From positions 9,501 to 49,814 of the forward strand of contig NZ_AWTC01000013.1 of assembly GCF_000497245.1 (NCBI RefSeq): a stretch of 40,314 nucleotides of DNA. The letters are read 5' to 3'. The translations under genes were made by a program, and so were the position numbers. The DNA comes from Sporolactobacillus laevolacticus DSM 442 (lineage in GTDB: Bacteria > Bacillota > Bacilli > Bacillales > Sporolactobacillaceae). The notes under the pieces were generated by a model. That model was given only the letters and a program-made list of their open reading frames with translations. It was not told where the DNA came from and did not search any database. This document shows positions 30,657 through 37,005 of this stretch, one piece after another. Position 1 is the first letter of the stretch. Each line of letters starts with the position of its first letter.

Positions 30657-31483
30657 CAGTAGATCAGCTGCCCAACTTCAATAACTTTGGTGATCGTCTT
30701 TGTACGCCGGCAGTAGTCACATTTTCCACACTCGATCGGTTCTTCTTCACCTGATTTGAGTTTTAAAATTCGTTCCATGTGGTTCTCAACGTACTTCAAT
30801 TCAAATTCAAAACGTGACGGATCAAAGTTGATGACCGCCACATTAGGCGGAGATTCCTTGCTAACAGCGACGATATACGGCGTATATTCATCACCGGTGA
30901 TCTCTTTCAATGCGCGTCTGTATACTGCCATTTGAAGCACATAGCCCCAATGCTCGACAAAGGAGCACCATCCGTCGTACTTGTCATCCCAAAATCGTTT
31001 ATTAATGTTCTCACATGTTTTGATATCCGCAAATCGGTGTGTTTGATGATTGATAACGTCCGTCCGAATCTTCCAATCAGCTCCGAAAAGATGTACTGAA
31101 AATATTTGTTCAGATTCACCTTCAAGGGCGAACATTGCCAACTTTTGACGTTTAATTGCTTCAATCATTTGGTCAGCCTGTTCAAAGTCCGCATACTTTC
31201 CACTACCACGTTTTTTGAAGATAGATTCACTATTATCATCAATAAATTTCTGATGCGCTTCTGCGCCCTCAAACGCCGTGTGAACGTACGATCCAACCGT
31301 TAAGGCATTTGTATCATGACGGACATATTCGCCGCTTAGGTGGGCAACTGCAGACGCTTCACAGGTCATGAACTGTTTGAATTGAGAAACTGACAGATAG
31401 TCACGATCAGCTTCAATCGAATGGTAATTCTCCCTGTTCAGATTCAGTATCTTTCTTTGCTTTGCTTCCGCTTGACTTGGCAT
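30656..31483 (-). CDS. PD-(D/E)XK nuclease (DUF3799, exonuclease-like)
   Basis: The 275-residue product has the DUF3799 start (NRENYHSIEADRDYLSVSQF) and the PD-(D/E)XK core: TVGSYVHTAFEG (helix with Glu), KIRTDVI (metal Asp) and RFADIKTCENIN (D-x-K), then a Cys cluster ECGKCDYCRRT that may bind an Fe-S cluster or zinc, as in AddB-type nucleases. It probably acts as the exonuclease of the phage recombination pair with the upstream protein, whose gene it overlaps by 71 bases. That deep overlap is unusual for this phage, and the start at 31483 is thus less certain. Confidence 0.83.
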   Translation of the reverse strand: MPSQAEAKQRKILNLNRENYHSIEADRDYLSVSQFKQFMTCEASAVAHLSGEYVRHDTNALTVGSYVHTAFEGAEAHQKFIDDNSESIFKKRGSGKYADFEQADQMIEAIKRQKLAMFALEGESEQIFSVHLFGADWKIRTDVINHQTHRFADIKTCENINKRFWDDKYDGWCSFVEHWGYVLQMAVYRRALKEITGDEYTPYIVAVSKESPPNVAVINFDPSRFEFELKYVENHMERILKLKSGEEEPIECGKCDYCRRTKTITKVIEVGQLIY

Positions 31484-32330
31484 TCTTCTTCACTTCCTTG
31501 TCTGCTTCTTCAAAGTCCTTTGTTAGATCATCTGATGATGAATCATTTTTCTTTTCATCTTTTTCTTTAGGACTAAACACTTCATAAGGCTTGATCATTC
31601 CGTCTTTAATAGAGTTGAACAGGCTTAATGCTTTAGCGATATCAATTTCTGTGAACGCATCACAGTTATAACCGAAGTATTCTTCTATTTGGTCCTGTGT
31701 GACTTGATAGTTTTCCTTGAACGCTTTAAGCATCCCTTGAATGCGATCCTTAAGAGGTTTTGTTGACTGCCCTGCCAATGTCTCGTAGCATTGCTTCATG
31801 GCCGCTTCCACAATGTCACCGGGAATAATGCTGAGAATGCAGGCGCGCATCCGACGTGCAGCTAGATTTGCCACATGCTCATAGATGTCTCTCTCGTCAG
31901 TCAGCTTTTTAATCTTCCCTTTTGCCATATATGAATGGGACATCGTGAACAATTTAGTTTGCCGTGTATTTGTTTCAAGGTCCCAAGCATAGGCAAGAAC
32001 TTTTGATTCTTCCTGTCCTTGATCTAATTCCTTAACGCCAAAATCAATATTTCCCCAGTTTTGCGCGATAACTTCAGCCATTCTAATACTCGGTCCTTCA
32101 ACCATTGACCCACCTTTTGGATAACGATATATTGCTGTTTTCGCTAATGATGGCCGCTTGCATGCATCCATGATTCTGTTTTGTGCTTGGAAAACGTTTC
32201 TAGGAAACTGCTTTGCCATGAATATTTGTCCTTTGACTTCTTCCATTTCACGGCTACTTGATGCCTGAGCAACTGCACCTTGTGGTTGTTGGCTCATTTG
32301 AAAGGATTGTTCAAGTTCATTCATTGCCAT
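31413..32330 (-). CDS. candidate recombination protein, partner of the nuclease
   Basis: The 305-residue product has a conserved-looking core (VKGQIFMAKQFPRNVFQAQN, IYRYPKGGSMVEGPSIRMAE, VLAYAWDLETNTRQTKLF, LAARRMRACILSIIPGDIVE), a Lys/Glu/Ser-rich tail, and the C-terminal peptide EQGELPFD. I recognise this protein type from phages next to DUF3799 nucleases but cannot name a firm family. Context suggests a single-strand annealing or recombination mediator role. The acidic ELPF tip resembles the protein-binding end of SSB, and no separate SSB gene is seen. The start at 32330 has a perfect AAGGAGG site. Confidence 0.75.
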   Translation of the reverse strand: MAMNELEQSFQMSQQPQGAVAQASSSREMEEVKGQIFMAKQFPRNVFQAQNRIMDACKRPSLAKTAIYRYPKGGSMVEGPSIRMAEVIAQNWGNIDFGVKELDQGQEESKVLAYAWDLETNTRQTKLFTMSHSYMAKGKIKKLTDERDIYEHVANLAARRMRACILSIIPGDIVEAAMKQCYETLAGQSTKPLKDRIQGMLKAFKENYQVTQDQIEEYFGYNCDAFTEIDIAKALSLFNSIKDGMIKPYEVFSPKEKDEKKNDSSSDDLTKDFEEADKEVKKNAKSSGSKAKKDTESEQGELPFD

Positions 32331-32387
32331 TGAAATTACCTCCTTGTCCATGTAAAATGGACTTGTAAATTAATTTCTTGCTGATTG

Positions 32388-32415
32388 AAGACCGCCGTCG
32401 TCACACGGCGGTCTT
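32388..32415. other. strong 11-bp hairpin between early genes
   Basis: AAGACCGCCGT (32388-32398) pairs perfectly with 32405-32415 around a 6-nt loop that holds the stop codon of the 68-residue gene. No U-tract follows on the minus strand; on the plus strand it runs into TTTTCATTTTC, a weak terminator. It may protect the upstream mRNA end or tune the next gene. Confidence 0.6.
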
Positions 32416-32607
32416 TTCATTTTCTGAATAAATATCCAAAATGTTTTTGTACGATCGAACCGTCGATTCAGCTTCGATAATGGTTCCTTCCCACAACGCT
32501 TTTTCATAATCGCTTTTTGCCTTTTCCTTGCTCTCCTGAGCCGTCTTAATCCAGTTTTCTTTATCTCTAAGTTCACAAGCCAAACGGCGTAACAATTGTG
32601 ATTCCAT
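32401..32607 (-). CDS. small charged early protein
   Basis: The 68-residue product (ESQLLRRLACELRDKENWIK, then TAQESKEKAKSDYEKALWEG) is a helical, probably coiled-coil protein. GAGGAGGG lies before the ATG at 32607; a frame to 32649 is a shadow of the upstream gene. Position directly before the recombination pair suggests a replication or recombination accessory, but nothing in the sequence proves it. Confidence 0.7.
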   Translation of the reverse strand: MESQLLRRLACELRDKENWIKTAQESKEKAKSDYEKALWEGTIIEAESTVRSYKNILDIYSENEKTAV

Positions 32608-32621
32608 TGCTTTCCCTCCTC

Positions 32622-32783
32622 TCACATGTGTGCTAGTTCGTCTTGCCATTCCTCAATCACTGCATCCATTTCGTTCAGCTTGTCCTGCAACAAATCACGC
32701 TCTGCCCGTTTTTCTTCGAGCATGACAGTCAAATCGTATTTGCTTGCACCTTGTGGCTCTGCAAATCGGCTTAGCAGTGGCAT
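32622..32783 (-). CDS. 53-residue coiled-coil early protein
   Basis: The product starts MPLLSRFAEPQGASKYDL and continues TVMLEEKRAERDLLQDKLNE, then MDAVIEEWQDELAHM. It is a charged helix throughout. AGGAAGGAGG before the ATG is one of the strongest ribosome sites in the region. Function unknown. Confidence 0.75.
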   Translation of the reverse strand: MPLLSRFAEPQGASKYDLTVMLEEKRAERDLLQDKLNEMDAVIEEWQDELAHM

Positions 32784-33130
32784 TGTCTATCCTCCTTCCT
32801 AGTGTCCTCATGCCCACCGCTGATGTGACAACCTACCCCATAGACTTCATGGACGAAACAGTTAGTTCACTATTTCAGCAAACCAACCGCTGCATACGCC
32901 AGTTGTCATCATCGGCGCTAGGTATGAGTGAGTAAGCTCTACCGCGCGCATATCATATACAGTTGTCTCAACAAGTAAATTGAATAGGATAAGAAAGGAG
33001 AATGCTCACCTCTTTTCATTTTTTATTTGGCTTACACGCCTACCAAGGAAGATATAGGGGGTTAATCCACTCCTTCTATTGGATTGGCGTGTGGCTACCA
33101 TCATCGGTACCGTGACACCACTCACGGTAG
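32784..33130. other. gene-free structured region
   Basis: No supportable gene lies in this stretch of about 350 bases; the longest minus-strand frames are 26 and 32 codons without ribosome sites. It holds nested inverted repeats: ACACGCC (33034-33040) with GGCGTGT (33086-33092), enclosing AATCCA (33064-33069) with TGGATT (33080-33085), and TACCGTG (33108-33114) with CACGGTA (33123-33129). A candidate minus-strand promoter lies at 32952-32979. The layout suggests a structured leader or a small RNA. Confidence 0.5.
32952..32979 (-). promoter_or_regulatory. candidate early promoter with palindrome in the spacer
   Basis: On the minus strand a -35-like TTTACT (32974-32979) and a -10-like TATGAT (32952-32957) are 16 bases apart. 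The spacer holds the palindrome TTGT-CTCA-ACAA (32963-32974 on the plus strand). It would drive the recombination and replication genes below. The boxes are imperfect. Confidence 0.35.
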
Positions 33131-33153
33131 ACACCGGATAAACCGGTGTTTCG
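33131..33153 (-). repeat. linker hairpin, copy A
   Basis: ACACCGG (33131-33137) pairs with CCGGTGT (33143-33149) around a 5-nt loop, directly after the stop of the 63-residue gene. It is one of three near-identical copies (also 33352-33389 and 33753-33790) but lacks the ribosome site part and is joined to a second hairpin (33108-33129). Confidence 0.75.
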
Positions 33154-33155
33154 GC

Positions 33156-33347
33156 TTATGGATTGTTAATTTTATTACCTGATTCAATAGCTCCAATCCA
33201 ATCTTTCACCACATGGAGTTCTGGATAGGATTTGTTAATCGAGATGTATAAGAGAAATACATTTTTGAATTTAACCGGATCACTTTCTGCTTCATTTAGT
33301 TCAGCAAGTATCTCGCCATCAACCTTGGTTTTCAGTTTAATTGCCAT
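33156..33347 (-). CDS. 63-residue early protein with DWI-SGxKIxNP end
   Basis: The product starts MAIKLKTKVDGEILAELNEA and ends in VVKDWIGAIESGNKINNP. This end matches the middle of the 125-residue protein encoded at 26577-26954. The start at 33347 has a consensus AAAGGAGG inside linker copy B; a longer frame to 33449 is a shadow. Function unknown. Confidence 0.75.
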   Translation of the reverse strand: MAIKLKTKVDGEILAELNEAESDPVKFKNVFLLYISINKSYPELHVVKDWIGAIESGNKINNP

Positions 33348-33351
33348 GTTA

Positions 33352-33389
33352 TTTCCTCCTTTAGGACACCGGATGAACCGGTGTTTCGG
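33352..33389 (-). repeat. linker hairpin plus ribosome site, copy B
   Basis: This 38-base block is identical to copy C. On the minus strand it gives a hairpin (33366-33372 with 33378-33384) right after the upstream stop codon, followed by AAAGGAGG that serves the downstream gene. Confidence 0.85.
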
Positions 33390-33390
33390 A

Positions 33391-33747
33391 TTAGACATGT
33401 TTTTCTTCTTGAAAGTCAATAATTTCAATTCCAGTAATGCATTCACCATCTAGTGCATCAATTTTTAAAACATCGTCGCCATCATAAAGATTGAAATGCT
33501 TAGGATATCCGTACTGTTTACCGTCATCTTGCTCGAATTCGATATGTTTTTCGTTTACTGCTGTACGCTTAAATGACATGTCGCCGTCTTCAAGCATGGA
33601 AGCAATAGTCTGAATAACAGAAGCGCCTATTGAATTTCCTCCAAGACTTGTCACTACTTCACCTTTGTACTTTCCCCACTGTAATTTAACTTTCACATCA
33701 TGATTTCCGTATCTTGTTAACAGTCCTTCACCCATGTATTTATCCAA
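33391..33747 (-). CDS. early protein of unknown function, TTG start
   Basis: The 118-residue product is beta-rich and acidic (GNHDVKVKLQWGKYKGEVVT, later YGYPKHFNLYDGDDVLKIDA). The TTG at 33747 has AAAGGAGG eight bases upstream (linker copy C), while the first ATG is too far from it. Linkers of the same sequence flank it on both sides. I recognise no family. Confidence 0.72.
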   Translation of the reverse strand: MDKYMGEGLLTRYGNHDVKVKLQWGKYKGEVVTSLGGNSIGASVIQTIASMLEDGDMSFKRTAVNEKHIEFEQDDGKQYGYPKHFNLYDGDDVLKIDALDGECITGIEIIDFQEEKHV

Positions 33748-33752
33748 TGTTC

Positions 33753-33790
33753 TTTCCTCCTTTAGGACACCGGATGAACCGGTGTTTCGG
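33753..33790 (-). repeat. linker hairpin plus ribosome site, copy C
   Basis: Identical over 38 bases to copy B: a hairpin (33767-33773 with 33779-33785) after the stop of the 179-residue gene, then AAAGGAGG for the TTG-start gene. Confidence 0.85.
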
Positions 33791-33791
33791 C

Positions 33792-34331
33792 TTAAATAGT
33801 TTGCTTATTTCGTTGTTCCTGCTCTTCTAGTAAACGAGCGTATGTTTTTGCGTAATCAATCTCGCTTAGGCGTATAACTTCCGTTTTGCGAACACTTTCC
33901 GGATAATCAAAATCTGTTCTCGAGTAGACGCGTCCTTCAAAGTCCCTGAATGTTTCGGCACGTTGACCTCGCAACCGATACATATTGAAGCAGAATCTTA
34001 TTTCTCCGAGCGTCTTATAATCTTTCAACTTCCACTTATCCAATAGTGAAAAATAAAAATCTCGTAATTCCTTTTCTACACGGCCTCTTTGCTTTAAAAA
34101 TCCGTCTTGCTTAAATAACTTTTTATTTTCTTCGCTAAGTTTGCTTATGACTGATTCAGGTAAACCCAAGTTATATGTCTTGGTATAGATACGATCTATA
34201 CTATGGTCTTTCATATGAACCGATAATGATTCAATCACTTTTGACCATTTAGCATCTTGTACGAACTGTTTCATTACTGCTTTGCCATAATCAGAATCGT
34301 CTTTCGATACGTAACAATAAATTTCTCCCAT
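33792..34331 (-). CDS. early protein of unknown function
   Basis: This charged helical 179-residue protein (EIYCYVSKDDSDYGKAVMKQ, FDYPESVRKTEVIRLSEIDY, then AKTYARLLEEQEQR) has no family I recognise. A ribosome site (GAGGGGG) precedes the ATG. It ends in linker copy C. Size and position suggest a host-takeover or recombination accessory gene, but that is a guess. Confidence 0.7.
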   Translation of the reverse strand: MGEIYCYVSKDDSDYGKAVMKQFVQDAKWSKVIESLSVHMKDHSIDRIYTKTYNLGLPESVISKLSEENKKLFKQDGFLKQRGRVEKELRDFYFSLLDKWKLKDYKTLGEIRFCFNMYRLRGQRAETFRDFEGRVYSRTDFDYPESVRKTEVIRLSEIDYAKTYARLLEEQEQRNKQTI

Positions 34332-34397
34332 GTTATTTCCCCCTCTACCCCATGTGTGCTACAATTAGGGCATATCCTAATTTTTGAGATTTGACTG

Positions 34398-34425
34398 ATC
34401 CTCATTGCCGTGAGGATTTTCTTTT
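34398..34425 (+). terminator. plus-strand terminator-like hairpin in the early region
   Basis: ATCCTCA (34398-34404) pairs with TGAGGAT (34411-34417) around a 6-nt loop, followed on the plus strand by TTTCTTTTT. It overlaps the end of a small minus-strand membrane gene, and no plus-strand gene lies upstream. Confidence 0.45.
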
Positions 34426-34512
34426 TGCAAGATAATCGTCAATGAACGCGTATGCTGCTAGTCCCACTATTGAAGCTGCTGTGATCAGAATCCTCGTTAG
34501 TGTCAGTTCCAT
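34402..34512 (-). CDS. 36-residue membrane protein
   Basis: The product reads MELTLTRILITAASIVGLAA followed by YAFIDDYLAKRKSSRQ. One membrane helix covers about residues 6-24 and the tail is basic. AAGGTGAT lies before the ATG and the gene overlaps the upstream stop by 10 bases. Function unknown. Confidence 0.62.
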   Translation of the reverse strand: MELTLTRILITAASIVGLAAYAFIDDYLAKRKSSRQ

Positions 34513-34787
34513 GGATGATCACCTTTATTGATCGTGCTGATTACTGATAAATATTGTTTAGCTGTCATCACACGATCTGAAAGATCTTTGTTAAGTGCTA
34601 ATTGATTAATCCGACGTAGGCTAGCAACCTTTTCGATCGCATGTTCAATAGCATCTTCAAACTTTCCGAGTGCTAAATCTAAGCTAGTTTGAGCATCAAG
34701 AATGTCGATGCAATCAAGTTCTGTTTTTAACTTTCCATAATCAAGCATTGCGACACGATCTTTCGCTTGCTCTGTAAATGTGTTCAT
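34503..34787 (-). CDS. helical early protein
   Basis: The helical 94-residue product (TEQAKDRVAMLDYGKLKTEL, then LDLALGKFEDAIEHAIEKVA) belongs to no family I recognise. It overlaps the upstream regulator gene by four bases and the small membrane gene by ten. Confidence 0.68.
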   Translation of the reverse strand: MNTFTEQAKDRVAMLDYGKLKTELDCIDILDAQTSLDLALGKFEDAIEHAIEKVASLRRINQLALNKDLSDRVMTAKQYLSVISTINKGDHPWN

Positions 34788-35338
34788 CTTCTATGCTCAT
34801 CCCTTTTGTGCTTTTTATAGCCTTCAATTAGTTCACTTCTGCTAACACCAATTTTTTCGCTAAGAACACCGATCAACACATTTCCTTCCATCAGTACATC
34901 CATAGATTCATAAATTGTTTTCAATGCTGCATCACGATCCGGATATTTCTGATAGGCACGTAGTTTTTTCAATGCATTTGTTGCCTCCTCCAAGTTGTCG
35001 GATAGACTTTCTTTTAAGCAAGATGGTTCAAGGCTCATATCAGGATCAATTCGTAACGGATTGATGAATAAACCACCGGATATTCGCTCCCAAATCGCTA
35101 GATTGAGCATCCAATGAACACGAGATAATGAGGAGTCAAGATCGCTTGAATAATGAATGATTCCTGCTTTTACCTTTGGAAAATAGGAAGGATCAACATG
35201 TACCAACTTTGCAAGCGTTCTGAGTGACATGCCTGTCTTATCAGAAAACATGTAAATGAAATCAATGAATTGTCGTTCGGCTTTTTGTTGCCAAACCTCA
35301 CTTTCAATAGCTGCCAATTTAATCACCCTCTTTTTCAT
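34784..35338 (-). CDS. HTH-containing early regulator
   Basis: The 184-residue product has an XRE-like HTH near residues 35-57 (DKTGMSLRTLAKLVHVDPSY followed by FPKVKAG) and a second HTH-like end (VLSEKIGVSRSELIEGYKKH). It likely binds DNA in control of the early genes or replication. The ATG at 35338 is preceded only by a weak AGGA; a TTG lies one codon upstream. Exact partner sites are unknown. Confidence 0.7.
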   Translation of the reverse strand: MKKRVIKLAAIESEVWQQKAERQFIDFIYMFSDKTGMSLRTLAKLVHVDPSYFPKVKAGIIHYSSDLDSSLSRVHWMLNLAIWERISGGLFINPLRIDPDMSLEPSCLKESLSDNLEEATNALKKLRAYQKYPDRDAALKTIYESMDVLMEGNVLIGVLSEKIGVSRSELIEGYKKHKRDEHRR

Positions 35339-35434
35339 CAAATTCCTATTTTTTGATGCAATAGGTTCATGGTTTAATAGAATAGTAGTCAGATCGCATT
35401 ACTTGGCTACAGGTTATCGGTTATCCTTTTTGTT

Positions 35435-35461
35435 GCCGGATTTGGTAGATCCGGCTTTTTT
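35435..35461 (+). terminator. plus-strand terminator-like hairpin upstream of HTH gene
   Basis: GCCGGAT (35435-35441) pairs with ATCCGGC (35449-35455) around a 7-nt loop, followed on the plus strand by a six-base T-run. It lies in the leader of the HTH gene. The 12-mer TATCGGTTATCC at 35415-35426 precedes it, as the same 12-mer does in the ArpU leader. Confidence 0.55.
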
Positions 35462-35651
35462 ATGAACCGGTCATTACGTCTTGTTGCTGTTTTAATTTCC
35501 AATCATCAATTACTTTTTTAGAGAACATGATTTGATTTCTTGCTCGCCAAAATGGGATTTCTTTATGCCTTACCATTGTGTAAATAGTGGTACGACTTAC
35601 ACCGATGTATTCAGCACATTCAACTGTGTTCATCCGATCTTTATCAAGCAT
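35460..35651 (-). CDS. excisionase-family HTH protein
   Basis: The 63-residue product has a MerR/excisionase-type winged helix: NTVECAEYIGVSRTTIYTMV followed by RHKEIPFWRARNQIMFSKK, ending in DDWKLKQQQ. Such proteins act as directionality factors for the integrase or as small early regulators. The start at 35651 has AAGGTG six bases upstream and overlaps the end of the Rha gene by eight bases. It lies far from the integrase, so a regulator role is equally possible. Confidence 0.8.
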   Translation of the reverse strand: MLDKDRMNTVECAEYIGVSRTTIYTMVRHKEIPFWRARNQIMFSKKVIDDWKLKQQQDVMTGS

Positions 35652-36405
35652 TGGATACACCTTCAATCTGGCTGTTTTCTAAAAGGAGTTGATGTGTTAT
35701 TTTTACCTGTCCCTTTCCAGTAATCATTGTGGTGCTTCTTTGAACATCGCCTTCCGAACGGGCAACAATGGTAGGAACGCTAATGAAAAGCTCTTGCTCA
35801 ACATAAGTTTGCTTCGGTGTGTTTTTCTCACGACCGAACTTGATTAAATAGCCTTTGTCACGCAGCCAAGCAAACATTTTATTGCGTCCCATCGAAATGC
35901 CGTGCTTTTGGTAAATAATCTTGCAAAATTCACCAATATTAATGGCCCCGTTCGAATTGGACACTTGCTTGCCAAACTTAGTAAATGGTTCATTTTGTTT
36001 TACTTGTGTTTCAAGTGCTTCATATTGCTTGCGCTCAGTAATCCATTTTTCTGCGCGAGTAATCGGGTTATCGATCATGTAAGAAGGCTGATTCAACTCG
36101 GCAATCTTAGCTTCCATTTCGTTAAAGGCAGAAATGTATTTCAGTTTGAACTGAATAGCTTTACGACCGGTGAAGCCCATGGCTAAGAGTGTGAAACCAT
36201 CACGGTTCATATAAAACACCTTGCGTGAGCGTCCGTATGAATCAGGTTCAACACCTTCACGGAAGATCTCCTCAAAATTGAGGACATCTTTTTTAAGATC
36301 TTGGATGTCGCGCAGAACATTGTCATGCCGTTTTTCAAAACTCTCAGCGACTATTGTTGATGTAGTGACTGCTTGACTGTTTTTGAGGACCACAAGTTCT
36401 TTCAT
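35644..36405 (-). CDS. Rha-type antirepressor / early regulator
   Basis: The 253-residue product has an N-terminal phage Rha domain (SQAVTTSTIVAESFEKRHDN, then RSRKVFYMNRDGFTLLAMGF and TGRKAIQFKLKYISAFNEME) and a C-terminal ANT/KilAC domain (NIGEFCKIIYQKHGISMGRN, then KMFAWLRDKGYL). These proteins interfere with repressors or host regulation and help the lytic switch. The start at 36405 is chosen because GGAGTGG lies in place; a GTG three codons upstream is less likely. It is the first larger gene of the early unit. Confidence 0.9.
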   Translation of the reverse strand: MKELVVLKNSQAVTTSTIVAESFEKRHDNVLRDIQDLKKDVLNFEEIFREGVEPDSYGRSRKVFYMNRDGFTLLAMGFTGRKAIQFKLKYISAFNEMEAKIAELNQPSYMIDNPITRAEKWITERKQYEALETQVKQNEPFTKFGKQVSNSNGAINIGEFCKIIYQKHGISMGRNKMFAWLRDKGYLIKFGREKNTPKQTYVEQELFISVPTIVARSEGDVQRSTTMITGKGQVKITHQLLLENSQIEGVSNA

Positions 36406-36453
36406 TTTTTCCACTCCGTTCCTTTAAAATTTAATAGTTTTTCTTTTCACCTC

Positions 36454-36462
36454 TGCTAGAAT
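36454..36462 (+). promoter_or_regulatory. extended -10 promoter for the Cas2-like gene
   Basis: TGCTAGAAT is an extended -10 (TG-N-TAGAAT) about 47 bases upstream of the TTG start on the plus strand. No convincing -35 is seen, which extended -10 promoters can do without. It would let the gene be expressed from the prophage independently of the early promoter. Confidence 0.5.
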
Positions 36463-36508
36463 GGAAATGTCTGGGGAGACAAAATTCACAAGAAGGGAGG
36501 CGATTTTT

Positions 36509-36787
36509 TTGGCTAGTTATTTAGTTACCTATGATTTAGATTCAAATGACGCTGATTATCCTGACTTATTTAGAGCTATAGAATCTATTGGACCAAATAG
36601 ACATATTCAAAAATCTGTTTGGATAGTCAAAAGCTCTAGCATGTCATCATCGCAGGTAAGAGATTTTTTAATAAAGACTGTACATGCCGATGACTCTTTG
36701 ATCGTTGTTACTGTTGGTTCTAACTGGGCTGCTTTCAACATTGATAAAGAAGATTCCAAATGGATGACAGCAAATATTTATTCATAA
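36509..36787 (+). CDS. Cas2-like small protein, orphan
   Basis: The 92-residue product starts at TTG with GGGAGG upstream. The N-terminus MASYLVTYDLDSNDADYPDL is the first strand and acidic loop of the Cas2-like ferredoxin fold (Y-x-V-T-Y-D-L), followed by SIGPNRHIQKSVWIVKSSSM and later DSLIVVTVGSNWAAFNID. It resembles the small stand-alone Cas2-like/SinR-annotated proteins and VapD-like RNases, not a CRISPR adaptation protein, and no CRISPR array is nearby. It is encoded against the early operon, so early transcripts are antisense to it; its last 10 bases overlap a convergent gene. A toxin, RNase or exclusion function is possible but unproven. Confidence 0.78.
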   Translation: MASYLVTYDLDSNDADYPDLFRAIESIGPNRHIQKSVWIVKSSSMSSSQVRDFLIKTVHADDSLIVVTVGSNWAAFNIDKEDSKWMTANIYS

Positions 36788-37005
36788 CCACCCACTGAAC
36801 CGGATTTAGGACAAAACCGCCCAAGATAGTAATCACGGTTTAAGTCATAAGGAATTCCTTCAATCGTACAGATACCAACTTTGAAATTAAGCCAGTCAGG
36901 AAAATCTTTGTCTCCGTGTTCGGAAGCAATTTGCTTTCCGAAACTGGCTATTTTTTTTCTGAACTCATTTACTTCCGGAGTACCATTTGAAAACATGTCT
37001 GGCAT
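36778..37005 (-). CDS. small early protein after Cro
   Basis: The 75-residue product (MPDMFSNGTPEVNEFRKKIA, later FKVGICTIEGIPYDLNRDYY and GRFCPKSGSVGGY) has no recognised domain. CAGGAGG precedes the ATG pair at 37008/37005; the second is better spaced. It is the second gene of the early unit, and its 3' end overlaps the convergent Cas2-like gene by 10 bases. Confidence 0.72.
   Translation of the reverse strand: MPDMFSNGTPEVNEFRKKIASFGKQIASEHGDKDFPDWLNFKVGICTIEGIPYDLNRDYYLGRFCPKSGSVGGYE

Noticed and set aside
32370-32576. Basic frame overlapping the 68-residue early gene
   Set aside because: It runs through the strong hairpin in another frame and has an Arg/Lys-rich shadow-type translation; the gene with GAGGAGGG is preferred.
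32744-32935. Plus-strand hydrophobic frame at the edge of the gene-free region
   Set aside because: It lacks a ribosome site, starts inside a well-supported minus-strand gene and has no promoter in front.
36509-36787. Part of a CRISPR-Cas system
   Set aside because: No cas1, effector genes or repeat array are in the window. Only the Cas2-like fold pattern is present.
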